A DNA stretch of 11,553 nt from Desulfobacteraceae bacterium (GCA_003819975.1 RPPU01000085.1:1-11553); one strand, 5' to 3'. Counted from the stretch's first letter, positions 1-7,895 are shown. The notes: generated by a model from the letters alone, not told the origin. Program-made: numbers and translations.

Positions 1-1
1 G

Positions 2-3000
2 CTCGATCACCTGAACCTGAAAAATCTGAATGAATTACCCAGCCTGATGTTTCCGTTGGAAAACGACCCGGGGTATGATCAAAAAACGACCTGGTCCAAA
101 CCGTTAAGCGGATTTTTCAACCAAACTTTTTTAAAACCGCTTTTGCCGGCTTCGATCAAGGCGGACTGGGACAAAAAATTTTCTTTGGGCGGCTATACCC
201 CGAATTATATGCTGATCTATTTGGGTCAGAAAAAGCCGCTGAAAACCACGTTGGTCGCTTTGAAAAAAGACGTGGCCGAATCGCAATTGGCCGGTTGCTC
301 CCTGGGTTTACTGGCCGACTATCGCGATTCATTCGATTATGCGATCCGCACTCTGGAAGTGCTGAAAAAAATGAAAAACAACAGCTACGCCGGGCTGTCT
401 AATTTTTATATCGGCCGTTTACAGGAACCGTTACAAAACAAAAAGAGGCGTCATCCGGCGCTCAATGCCGTTTTACAGTTGACCGCCAAGATCCCTCTTC
501 TCGCTGATCTGCGCGTCAGCCTGAATCCCGGTCGGATCGAAGGTCCCCGCACCTCCTTGCTCAAGAACCTGGAGGTTCTTTCTTTGTTCGGGTTCAGTTA
601 TGAAGAACTGAAAGAACTCCTGCTGATCATTTTGGGGCATACGGCCATGGACCGTATCCTTACCGGTAAGATGAGCGAGAAGAGCCTGAAACCCATTTCC
701 GACTTGGCGCGGACCTATGATCTGCCCCAGGCGTTGAATCTGCTGCGTTACTGCCGGTTGATGAGTATGGCGGAAACCGTGGCTTCGCGGCGGTCCGAGT
801 TGAATCAGGAAGCATTGGCCGATGTGTTTGAACTTTATGAAGCCTTGGTCAAGACGGTCACGGTCCCCGACCTGGATTGGGACCGTTTCCTGGACGAAAA
901 GTTCAATCCGCCCGACGGTATCTATCAATACGTGATCAGTAAAATTTTGAAAATGAAAAACCGCTTTCAGTTTTTGGGCCACTGGACGGACCTGCCTCAT
1001 CAGGGGCTCATGGAAAAAGAAGTCCTGGCCGAATATAATGAAGAGAAGTTGGCGCAGATCGAAGATGTGCTGGGCCTGTTGCGGATCAGCCGGCAATTGG
1101 AAGAGATGCATTTTAAAGGCGATCTTTTCCGTGTCACCGCTTTTTACCGAAAATTAATCCATATGGAATTTCACGGCACCGGTCAATTGTTCGAATCGAT
1201 TCCGGGCGGAACAGCATTCTTGTTTTTATGGATCAGCGTGTCGCTCACCCGGCATAACGTGCTGAACTTCAACCCGGTTTTGGCTGATCGTTCTCCGGAA
1301 GAAATCGGCAGCCGGATTCAAAAAATTGTCACCGAAGCCGGGGCCATCGATATCCGGCGCCTGGATCTGGAAACCTTGGCGAAATTAAGCCGGCAGCTTT
1401 ATCGTCATCAATTCGTTCTGATTCCGGGTACCGGGTTCGAGTTCAAATGGAACGGACAAACTCAGACGGTAGAGATGGATTATATCGATCTGGATCAGGA
1501 GATTCTATGGATCGAAGCATTGTCGCATAAATTTTTCGGAAGCGATCTGTCGCTCATCCCAGTCGAAGAATTAAAGGCCATGGGTTCTTTGTTTGCTCAC
1601 CTGGATCACTTTTACCGAAACCATCAGGACCTGCCGACCCTTTATGGCGTCGATCAGCCCTGGGCGGACACGCAAAATAAATGGCATCAAAAGGTCTGCG
1701 CCTTGCGGGAGGCGCTCAAGAAAAATCTGGTAAAGGTCATTTTAAAACCGGAAAACATCTATGACGATCTTTATTTGCTTTATCAGCATGCGCCGGCTCT
1801 GCTGGATTTTCTTTTACCGGAATTCATGGCCCTTGAAAACGCAAATCTCCCGGAGAAGCATTACCGGAAATTTCATTTGATCGAGCATATCTTGCTGAGC
1901 ACCAAGAAAATTCAGGCTCTGATCCAGAAAGACCGGACCCGTTTTCGCGATATTCATTTTTTATATCAGATGGCTCAACGGGAATTCGGCCCCAACGATT
2001 CCGGGATCATCGGCCTGAGCGATACCCAAATCGCCACCCTGGAAACGATTACGGAAGAACTCAGCCGCAATGAAGCGCTTTTTAACGCCCTGATCCGGTC
2101 TTTTGTTTTACGGGATATCGGTTTGATCCATGAATATAAAGTCAAATACAGCGACCGAATCCACCCGGCGGATCACGCGGAAGCCGGTGTTTTTATATTA
2201 CTGCAGGAGCAAACCATCGATCGATATGATCTGGATCCCAAAGCCCGCGATTACCTGATCGCGCTGGTCCGGCATCATAATCTGATTCACCACATGATCC
2301 GGGGCGAGTATTCCTTTTATGCCATTCAGGAGGTGATCGATTACCAAGATAAAAATCTTTTTGACGCTTTTTTTCTCGCTTCGTTCATCACTTTCTATGC
2401 TTTTGGGGACGCGCAGATCCTGGAAGATTTGGCCGTGCAGCTTTTTCAATTGCGTTCGCTTTGTCACCGGATCATAGACGGGGAAACCACCGCGGAAAAA
2501 CATCTTACGGAGCTCTATGTTCATGACGGCCAATTATTCGAGGCCTATGAAGATTATCAGCGGGCGGGTCTTCCGGAAGGGGTGATCCCGGCGCAATATT
2601 TCGAATCGCACGCGCGCGAGCACCCGCCCAACGGCGGAACGGTTGCGGAAGGCCGGTTGATCTACGCCATGGAAAGATTGTTTCGCTTGCGCGGCATACG
2701 CTATATCGCGTTCGCCGATCTGGTTCAATATCTGGCCAAAGTGCCGATCAAATTTATTTATCAAAAAAAGCATTTGTACGACATCGGCTTTGCGTCTTAT
2801 GAAAAGGAAATTTATGAAGCCCAGCGGGTTTTTCGCAGCCTGCAGTTGTTGCCGAGTCAAATACGAAATTTTATTTTACAACATCTGGTGACGGACGAAA
2901 CCCGTATTTTCGGCTTTGAAAATGTCAGCGCCTACCTGAACTATGAAAATACGATCAAGCTGCTTTTAATGGCGCTGATCGGCATGCGTACTTTATCCAG

Positions 3001-3730
3001 CCGCCCGGGACCGGTGGGTCTGTATTTCAGCGATTTGTTCGATGTCATCGCTAAGCGTTATGAAGCCGTCAATGCTTTTATGCAGAACATTCCGGCGGAA
3101 ACGCTTTGGTACGATCACGGCAAAGTGGATCAGTGCTTTTCGGCTAAAACGGGCATTGTGTTTAAAAAAGACGAAACCCACCGGGTGCTTTCGGTCACGT
3201 TTATCGATGAGATCGATCTGCGCCAAAAGCTGGATGAAATGCAACGGATTGCCGATGTGGATTCGCTCAAAAACTATTATGAAAACAGTTTGGATACGGT
3301 CCGGAAATTGCCTTACCACACCGAAGATTTCGAAGTAGAGCTAAAAGAAGCCTTAAACGAGCGATTGCTGCAGATCGCGGACTTGATGTTGAGCCAAACC
3401 CAACAACAGATCGAACAGGTAACCGAGTTCGATGAATTACAGCGGCGCTTCCTGGAATTGAAAAGCCGGTTGGGTGAAACCAGTCCCAGTGATGAGCAGA
3501 AACACCAACTGAATGACATCTTTGAATTGAGAAAAGACGGTCTGAAGCAGGAAAAGATCGAAAGCATTGAGCGTTTTCTCTCCACCCTTAACGATCCAGG
3601 TGAAGTTAAAGAATATTGGAACGGGTTGAAATGGTACCTGCAGCATAACCGCCCTTATATCGGAAAAGAATTTGAAAACAGAGTCGCCCGGATGTTCGAT
3701 GAAAAAATGAAGACGCTCAAAACGGGGTGA
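2..3730 (+). CDS. Giant protein with degenerate GlnD-like HD domain (5' end outside window)
   Basis: The frame is open from the first base, and the first ATG (47) has no ribosome binding site, so the gene almost certainly starts upstream; 1,242 residues are visible. I do not recognise the family as a whole. Numbering from the ATG at 47, residues about 605-790 read like the HD domain of GlnD (PII uridylyltransferase): a first His in FHLIEH (H614), then LRDIG (R689-D690) where HD is expected, DHAEAG (D709-H710) like GlnD's DHSELG, LVRHH (H743-H744), and a later Asp in FGDAQ. The central metal-binding His is replaced by Arg, so phosphohydrolase activity may be lost. The first 600 residues are helical-looking without a nucleotidyltransferase motif I can see. 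Residues about 1090-1227 are charged, Gln/Glu-rich and probably coiled coil. There is no signal peptide or membrane segment in the visible part, so it is probably cytoplasmic. It ends 6 bp from the convergent HAMP gene. The coding status is certain; the role is unknown. Confidence 0.9.
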   Translation, partial: LDHLNLKNLNELPSLMFPLENDPGYDQKTTWSKPLSGFFNQTFLKPLLPASIKADWDKKFSLGGYTPNYMLIYLGQKKPLKTTLVALKKDVAESQLAGCSLGLLADYRDSFDYAIRTLEVLKKMKNNSYAGLSNFYIGRLQEPLQNKKRRHPALNAVLQLTAKIPLLADLRVSLNPGRIEGPRTSLLKNLEVLSLFGFSYEELKELLLIILGHTAMDRILTGKMSEKSLKPISDLARTYDLPQALNLLRYCRLMSMAETVASRRSELNQEALADVFELYEALVKTVTVPDLDWDRFLDEKFNPPDGIYQYVISKILKMKNRFQFLGHWTDLPHQGLMEKEVLAEYNEEKLAQIEDVLGLLRISRQLEEMHFKGDLFRVTAFYRKLIHMEFHGTGQLFESIPGGTAFLFLWISVSLTRHNVLNFNPVLADRSPEEIGSRIQKIVTEAGAIDIRRLDLETLAKLSRQLYRHQFVLIPGTGFEFKWNGQTQTVEMDYIDLDQEILWIEALSHKFFGSDLSLIPVEELKAMGSLFAHLDHFYRNHQDLPTLYGVDQPWADTQNKWHQKVCALREALKKNLVKVILKPENIYDDLYLLYQHAPALLDFLLPEFMALENANLPEKHYRKFHLIEHILLSTKKIQALIQKDRTRFRDIHFLYQMAQREFGPNDSGIIGLSDTQIATLETITEELSRNEALFNALIRSFVLRDIGLIHEYKVKYSDRIHPADHAEAGVFILLQEQTIDRYDLDPKARDYLIALVRHHNLIHHMIRGEYSFYAIQEVIDYQDKNLFDAFFLASFITFYAFGDAQILEDLAVQLFQLRSLCHRIIDGETTAEKHLTELYVHDGQLFEAYEDYQRAGLPEGVIPAQYFESHAREHPPNGGTVAEGRLIYAMERLFRLRGIRYIAFADLVQYLAKVPIKFIYQKKHLYDIGFASYEKEIYEAQRVFRSLQLLPSQIRNFILQHLVTDETRIFGFENVSAYLNYENTIKLLLMALIGMRTLSSRPGPVGLYFSDLFDVIAKRYEAVNAFMQNIPAETLWYDHGKVDQCFSAKTGIVFKKDETHRVLSVTFIDEIDLRQKLDEMQRIADVDSLKNYYENSLDTVRKLPYHTEDFEVELKEALNERLLQIADLMLSQTQQQIEQVTEFDELQRRFLELKSRLGETSPSDEQKHQLNDIFELRKDGLKQEKIESIERFLSTLNDPGEVKEYWNGLKWYLQHNRPYIGKEFENRVARMFDEKMKTLKTG

Positions 3731-3736
3731 GATTCA

Positions 3737-4432
3737 TCAGAGCGGCGGCTCCAAATGCTCGAGTGCCCGGATCGACAGTTTCAAACTGGCTTGCAAGCGG
3801 AAGAGCGACCTGGATAATTGCCCGATTTCTCCTTGATCATACTCCGGTATTTCCACATTCAGGTCTCCCAAACTCATGCGGTTGGCCAGACGGATTATTT
3901 TGGTTAACGACCGAGTGAAAAAAAAGACGATCAACCAGGTTCCTAAAATCACGTAGATCAAAACAGCCCCAAAGATATAATAGGTTTGATTGCTTTGCGT
4001 CATCCGATTACCCAAGGGATAGGACGGGTTGGGAGCATCTTGGGTCAAAACCTGTCCGATTTCTATTTTAATTTTGTTTTGGGTCGGTTTTAAATAAAAG
4101 CCAAAGAAGATGAATACCGGTAACAAAATGAAGATCAGCATCAAGATCGTGAGTTTGGATGCAAATCTTAGGCCTCGATGTTTTTCTTCTTTAGGCAAGG
4201 GAATTTTCATCCTTTGCCATTCACCGCTCTCAAAGTAGGATTCCCGTTTCAGGATGACGGTGCTTTCGTTCCAGGGGGTGATTTTTTCCGTTGGCGTGAA
4301 TTTGGGCGGCGGCTTGATGATATAGACGGTATTTTGGCATGCGGTGCACTCGAATTTGGCCCGGTAGCCCAGGATTTTTTTTTCGTCGACCCGATAACGC
4401 TTGCCGCATTTCTCACAGCGAGTCTGGATCAT
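3737..4432 (-). CDS. Zinc-ribbon, two-TM, HAMP-domain membrane protein
   Basis: The protein has 231 residues. The N-terminus has Cys pairs at 6/9 and 29/32 (CEKC and CTAC), an MJ0042-type zinc ribbon. A linker follows, then a membrane segment at about 93-114, a short extracytoplasmic loop of about 36 residues, a second membrane segment at about 151-172, and a HAMP domain at about 173-224 (SLGDLNVEIP, then GEIGQLSRSL). The protein stops a few residues after the HAMP, with no kinase, cyclase or methyl-accepting domain. HAMP domains normally pass a signal from membrane to an output domain, so this one may act by partner contact, or the zinc ribbon may be the working end; both termini should be cytoplasmic. 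The start is supported by AAGGAGG six bases upstream. A near-consensus promoter and a structured leader precede it. It overlaps nothing and converges on the giant HD-domain gene with a 6-bp gap. The domain calls are firm; the function is not known. Confidence 0.88.
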   Translation of the reverse strand: MIQTRCEKCGKRYRVDEKKILGYRAKFECTACQNTVYIIKPPPKFTPTEKITPWNESTVILKRESYFESGEWQRMKIPLPKEEKHRGLRFASKLTILMLIFILLPVFIFFGFYLKPTQNKIKIEIGQVLTQDAPNPSYPLGNRMTQSNQTYYIFGAVLIYVILGTWLIVFFFTRSLTKIIRLANRMSLGDLNVEIPEYDQGEIGQLSRSLFRLQASLKLSIRALEHLEPPL

Positions 4433-4437
4433 GCCGG

Positions 4438-4477
4438 CCTCCTTGAGTCAAGGAAAAGCAGAAGCGGGTTTTCCTTG
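4438..4477 (-). promoter_or_regulatory. Leader with competing hairpins over the ribosome binding site
   Basis: On the minus strand the leader reads CAAGGAAAA, an 11-base loop, TTTTCCTTG, ACT, then CAAGGAGG. A perfect 9-bp stem forms between 4469-4477 and 4449-4457. The 3' arm ends in CCTTG, which can instead pair with CAAGG just after it, across a 3-base loop; that second hairpin would cover the Shine-Dalgarno sequence (4438-4444) of the HAMP gene. The two pairings exclude each other. The base pairing is seen directly; a regulatory switch is an inference. Confidence 0.4.
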
Positions 4478-4571
4478 TTCGATCCTACCAAAAACAATTA
4501 CTTCCAACCGTTACAGGATTAAACCAGGCTACAGATTATGGAGATCGTTTTTCAATTGAATGATCAATGTG

Positions 4572-4600
4572 AGTATAAAGAGTTCATTTGTTTTTGTCAA
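4572..4600 (-). promoter_or_regulatory. Sigma-70-type promoter for the zinc-ribbon/HAMP gene
   Basis: The minus strand carries a perfect -35 TTGACA (4595-4600), a 17-bp spacer and -10 TATACT (4572-4577). This is the best housekeeping-type promoter in the window. Transcription would start near 4565, giving a leader of about 130 bases before the start codon at 4432. Confidence 0.65.
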
Positions 4601-4621
4601 GAATTTAGTAGGATTAACGGA

Positions 4622-4713
4622 GAACGGACGAACGTAAGAACGTAAGAACGTAAGAACGTAAAAACCTGAAAATTGTTTTTGACGTTCGCACTTTTTAACG
4701 TTCTCACGTTTTT
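4622..4713. repeat. 8-bp tandem repeat with an inverted counterpart
   Basis: Four perfect copies of GAACGTAA lie at 4630-4661, with a degenerate copy (GAACGGAC) before them. After about 35 bases the complementary motif appears as GACGTTCGC (4681-4689) and AACGTTCTCACGTT (4697-4710). On the minus strand, AACGTGAGAACGT can pair with one of the ACGTTCTTACGT units, with one G-U pair, so a transcript can fold into alternative hairpins depending on which repeat unit is used. The structure begins 4 bases after the stop of the carbon-nitrogen hydrolase gene and may end or stabilise its transcript. Confidence 0.7.
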
Positions 4714-4716
4714 GCT

Positions 4717-5490
4717 TTATTTGTACAGCTCGGGCCGGCGGTCCTTAAGAAACGGCAGAGTCGTTCGAACTCTTGCCGCTTGGTCCGGGTCGATGGTCGC
4801 CATGACCACGGTTTCGCGATCGGCGCCGTGCGCCAGAATTTCGCCTAAAGGATTAATAATAGCGCTGCCGCCCCGGAAGGAGTAGCCGCCGCCTTGACCC
4901 ACCCGGTTAACGCCGACCAGGAAGCATTGGTTTTCAATGGCCCGGGCCTGCAGGAGCAGATCCCAATGCTTCTGGCGCATCTCCGGCCAGGAAGCGATAA
5001 CGATCATCAGGTCGCATTGTTCGGCTTGAGGCGCGAATAGTTCCGGAAAACGCAGGTCATAGCAGATAAAACAGCCGATCCGGATGCCTTCCCATTGAAA
5101 CACGATCGGTCGGGAACCGGGGGCATGGGCCTCGGTTTCACCGAGAATACCGACCAGATGGATCTTGGCATACAGGGCCAGGTCGGCTCCGTTGCGATCA
5201 ACGGCCAGGGCCACATTATAAGGCTTGGAGCCGGACTGCTTCAGCACAAAGCCGCCGATTACAGCCGTTTTCAAATCACGGGCCAAAGAGCGCAGAAATG
5301 CGGGGGTGGGGCCGTCCAGGGTTTCGGCCGTGAAAGAGGCGTCCATGGAAAAGCCGGTGGCAAAGGTTTCCGGTAAAACAATGAGGTCGACTCCGGCGGC
5401 CTTGGCCGCGGCAGCCATGGCTTGGGCTTTTTTGAAATTAGCGACGCGGTCGTGCCAGGTCAGATCCATTTGCAGGGCGGCGATTTTCAT
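4717..5490 (-). CDS. Carbon-nitrogen hydrolase, omega-amidase/YafV type
   Basis: This 257-residue protein of the nitrilase superfamily has the complete catalytic triad: E41 in LPETFATGF, K109 in YAKIHLVG and C143 in CFICYDLRFPELF. The stretch WPEMRQKHWDLLLQARAIEN (168-187) followed by VNRVG is typical of the YafV/NIT2 branch, which hydrolyses alpha-keto acid amides such as 2-oxoglutaramate and 2-oxosuccinamate to release ammonia. The length fits a complete cytoplasmic enzyme of that branch. The start ATG has GAGG about 9 bases upstream. It lies 215 bp downstream of urocanase on the same strand, but a candidate promoter and a large inverted repeat between them argue for separate expression. 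Family assignment is firm; the substrate is inferred, and other amidase substrates are possible. Confidence 0.93.
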   Translation of the reverse strand: MKIAALQMDLTWHDRVANFKKAQAMAAAAKAAGVDLIVLPETFATGFSMDASFTAETLDGPTPAFLRSLARDLKTAVIGGFVLKQSGSKPYNVALAVDRNGADLALYAKIHLVGILGETEAHAPGSRPIVFQWEGIRIGCFICYDLRFPELFAPQAEQCDLMIVIASWPEMRQKHWDLLLQARAIENQCFLVGVNRVGQGGGYSFRGGSAIINPLGEILAHGADRETVVMATIDPDQAARVRTTLPFLKDRRPELYK

Positions 5491-5522
5491 CAGGGGGTAC
5501 CTCTATCGTATGGGTTTTGCCA

Positions 5523-5553
5523 ATTATATTATCATCAACGCCGGGATACTCAA
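5523..5553 (-). promoter_or_regulatory. Possible promoter for the carbon-nitrogen hydrolase gene
   Basis: The minus strand has TTGAGT (5548-5553) as -35 and either TAATAT (5526-5531, spacer 16) or TATAAT (5523-5528, spacer 19) as -10. The leader would be about 25-30 bases. The match is moderate and the region is AT-rich, so this is tentative. Confidence 0.35.
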
Positions 5554-5565
5554 TAGAAATGATGA

Positions 5566-5695
5566 GGTTCCAGGTTCAGAAGACGGATGACCGGAAAATG
5601 TCATCCGGAGTTCACGGTTCACAGTTTAAAGCCGGGAAAAATAAAGTCCGCCTAAAAACCTTATTCTCGAAACCGTGAACGGTGAACCTTGAACC
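5566..5695. repeat. GGTTCA-type nested inverted repeat downstream of urocanase
   Basis: The outer arms are GGTTCCAGGTTCA (5566-5578) and TGAACCTTGAACC (5683-5695), 12 of 13 matching. The inner arms are GTTCACGGTTCAC (5610-5622) and GTGAACGGTGAAC (5675-5687), also 12 of 13. Between the left arms sits a perfect 8-bp hairpin, CGGATGAC/GTCATCCG (5584-5591 and 5600-5607). The arms consist of GGTTCA-like units repeated in register, so several pairings are possible. No T-run follows, so a simple intrinsic terminator is unlikely. It fills most of the gap between urocanase and the hydrolase gene. Confidence 0.65.
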
Positions 5696-5705
5696 ATGAA
5701 ACTTC

Positions 5706-7739
5706 TTATTTGAATATGTCACCCACCAATTGTTTTATCAGGATTTCATCGGCCAAATAGGGCAGGGTCAGGTGATCGCTGCCTGCGCGGGTTTGGTTGT
5801 AAGCCGCGACCGTTTCAATCGAATTCTCATTACGCGCCCAGGCCCGGCGGGCCACGCCGCCCATGACGTCCCAGGAAATGGCGCGTTTGATGATTTCATC
5901 CACCCGGGCGCTGCCGTCCAGGACCAGACCGAACCCGGTGTTGATCGCCTTGCCGATGCCGACTCCGCCGCCATTGTGAATCGCGAGCAGGCTCATGCCG
6001 CGGGCGGCATTGCCGGCAAAGCATTGAACGGCCATCTCGGCCATGATATTGCTGCCGTCTTTGATATTGGCGGTTTCGCGGAAGGGCGAATCAGCTCCGC
6101 CGGTGTCGTGATGATCGCGGCCCAACATGATCGGCCCGACCGCGCCTTTGCGGACCAGTTCATTGAAGGCCAGAGCGATGTTCACGCGGCCCTGGGCATC
6201 CTGATACAGAATGCGGGCCTGGGTGCCGACCACCAACTTATTCTTTTCGGCTTCCTGAATCCACATATAGTTGTCGCGGTCCTGGAAGCGGCGGGTTGGG
6301 TCCATACATTGCATAGCGGTTTCATCGGTCTTATGCAGATCTTCTTTTTTACCGCTCAAACAGACCCAGCGGAAAGGGCCGTAACCGTAATCGAAGAGCA
6401 ACGGGCCCATCAAGTCTTCCACATAAGAGGGGAAGATGAACCCGTTCATGGTGTCCCGGCCGTTTTTGCAGATTTCCTTAACGCCGGCATCAAATACCGC
6501 TTTCATAAAGCTGTTGCCGTAATCGAAAAAATAGACTCCGCGTCCGACCAAAATTTTAATTAATTCAAAATGTTTTTTAAGGGATTGGTCCGCCAACTGC
6601 TTGAAGCGGGCATTTTCGGATTTGAGCATTTCGGTGCGTTCGGCGAACGAGAGACCCTGGGGGCAGTAGCCGCCTTCATAAACCGCGTGACAGGAGGTTT
6701 GGTCCGAGAGCAGATCGATCTTGATATGGTTTTGGACGGCATATTCCAGGAGGTCCACGATATTGCCGTGAAAGGCCAGGGCCAGTTTCTGCTTCTTTTC
6801 CCGGTGTTCCCCGGCCATGCGGAAGGCTTCGGCCGGGGTGTCCGCGATTTGACTTACCCAGCCCTGTTCATGGCGGGTTTTAATGCGGGAAGGGTCCACT
6901 TCGGCTATAATGCCCACACCGTTGGCGATTTCCACGGCCTTGCCCTGGGCGCCGCTCATGCCGCCCAAGCCGGAGGTCACAAACAGTCGCCCGCGCAGAT
7001 CGCTATCGGCCGGGATGCCGAGTTCCTTGCGTCCGGCATTGAGGATCGTGCTATAGGTGCCGTGCACGATGCCCTGGGGCCCGATATACATCCAGCCGCC
7101 GGCCGTCATCTGGCCGTAATTGGCCACGCCCAAGGCTGCGGCGCGGTGCCAGTTTTCCTGATCGTCAAAAGCGCCGACCATGAGGCCATTGGTCAGAATC
7201 ACGCGCGAAGACCCGGGACCGGATCTGAAAAGGCCCAAAGGGTGACCCGATTCCACCACCAAGGTCTGTTCTTGGGTCAGGTTTTCCAAATAAAGTTTCA
7301 GCAAACAATATTGCATCCAGTTCTGGCAGACCTGGCCGGTTTCGCCATAAGTCACCAATTCATAGGGATAGAGGGCGGTTTCAAAATCCAGGTTGTTTTC
7401 GATCATGACCTGGCAGGCTTTGCCTTCCAGACAAAGGCCCTTGTATTCGTCAATGGGCCGGCCCCAGATGCGGCCTTGGGGCCGGAAACGATAGCCGTAG
7501 ATACGGCCGCGGGTCGTCAATTCTTCTAAAAATTCAGGGGCTAATTGAGCTTGCCATTTTTCAGGGATATAACGTAAGGCGTTTTTCAGGGCCAGTTCCG
7601 TGTCCTGCCGGTTCAGTGAAAAATGGCGCTTGGGAGCGCGACGGATGCCGGGAACAAACTCCGGCCTGGCCGGTAAATCGGAAAAAATCGCCTCCAATTT
7701 AATGGTCATGGCTTTGGAAATATCCGGGTTTTGAATCAT
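5706..7739 (-). CDS. hutU: Urocanate hydratase (urocanase), long form
   Basis: This enzyme adds water to urocanate to give imidazolone propionate, the second step of histidine breakdown, using tightly bound NAD+ in the cytoplasm. The protein has 677 residues, close to the animal enzyme (about 676) and longer than the common bacterial form (about 555). Conserved stretches include YGQMTAGGWMYIGPQGIVHG (208-227), the NAD-site motif GGMSGAQ (259-265), GPFRWVCLSG (454-463), RDHHDTGGADSPFRE (541-555) and HNGGGVGIG (588-596). Where the short form has the FQGLPARICW signature, this protein has GTQARILY (505-512), so the signature Cys is Leu; as I recall, this is shared by long-form enzymes. AGGAGG lies 9 bases before the ATG. 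No hutH, hutI, hutG or hut regulator is in the window, which is unusual because hut genes are often clustered. Confidence 0.96.
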   Translation of the reverse strand: MIQNPDISKAMTIKLEAIFSDLPARPEFVPGIRRAPKRHFSLNRQDTELALKNALRYIPEKWQAQLAPEFLEELTTRGRIYGYRFRPQGRIWGRPIDEYKGLCLEGKACQVMIENNLDFETALYPYELVTYGETGQVCQNWMQYCLLKLYLENLTQEQTLVVESGHPLGLFRSGPGSSRVILTNGLMVGAFDDQENWHRAAALGVANYGQMTAGGWMYIGPQGIVHGTYSTILNAGRKELGIPADSDLRGRLFVTSGLGGMSGAQGKAVEIANGVGIIAEVDPSRIKTRHEQGWVSQIADTPAEAFRMAGEHREKKQKLALAFHGNIVDLLEYAVQNHIKIDLLSDQTSCHAVYEGGYCPQGLSFAERTEMLKSENARFKQLADQSLKKHFELIKILVGRGVYFFDYGNSFMKAVFDAGVKEICKNGRDTMNGFIFPSYVEDLMGPLLFDYGYGPFRWVCLSGKKEDLHKTDETAMQCMDPTRRFQDRDNYMWIQEAEKNKLVVGTQARILYQDAQGRVNIALAFNELVRKGAVGPIMLGRDHHDTGGADSPFRETANIKDGSNIMAEMAVQCFAGNAARGMSLLAIHNGGGVGIGKAINTGFGLVLDGSARVDEIIKRAISWDVMGGVARRAWARNENSIETVAAYNQTRAGSDHLTLPYLADEILIKQLVGDIFK

Positions 7740-7793
7740 ATAAAAAAGCCTCCTGATTTAAAGGATAAAAAAACGTTTTTATTCAGATTGTTG

Positions 7794-7895
7794 GGTTCAG
7801 GGTTAATTGATTTATATACATTCATTTTGGTCATATATCGGTTGCCGAGTCATAATACAATCAATCGTTCGATTTCTTTCTTTTAACCTTGAACC
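7794..7895. repeat. GGTTCA-type inverted repeat upstream of urocanase
   Basis: The arms are GGTTCAGGGTTAA (7794-7806) and TTAACCTTGAACC (7883-7895), matching at 12 of 13 positions across a 76-bp AT-rich centre. The sequence type is the same as the inverted repeat on the other side of the urocanase gene, so that gene is bracketed by related elements. The centre contains the possible urocanase promoter. Confidence 0.55.
7832..7860 (-). promoter_or_regulatory. Possible promoter for urocanase
   Basis: The minus strand has TTGTAT (7855-7860), a 17-bp spacer and TATATG (7832-7837), about 90 bases before the start codon. The boxes are imperfect and the region is AT-rich, so chance matches are likely. 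Confidence 0.25.

Noticed and set aside
4178..4522. 114-codon + strand frame opposite the zinc-ribbon/HAMP gene
   Set aside because: The minus frame has clear zinc-ribbon, membrane and HAMP features and a good ribosome binding site; this one is its shadow and runs into the leader.
4622..4713. Short regular repeats as a CRISPR array
   Set aside because: The units are only 8 bp and directly adjacent, without spacers.
5730..7529. Two long + strand open frames (277 and 319 codons) opposite urocanase
   Set aside because: They are mirror frames of a strongly conserved gene, have no ribosome binding site and resemble no known family.
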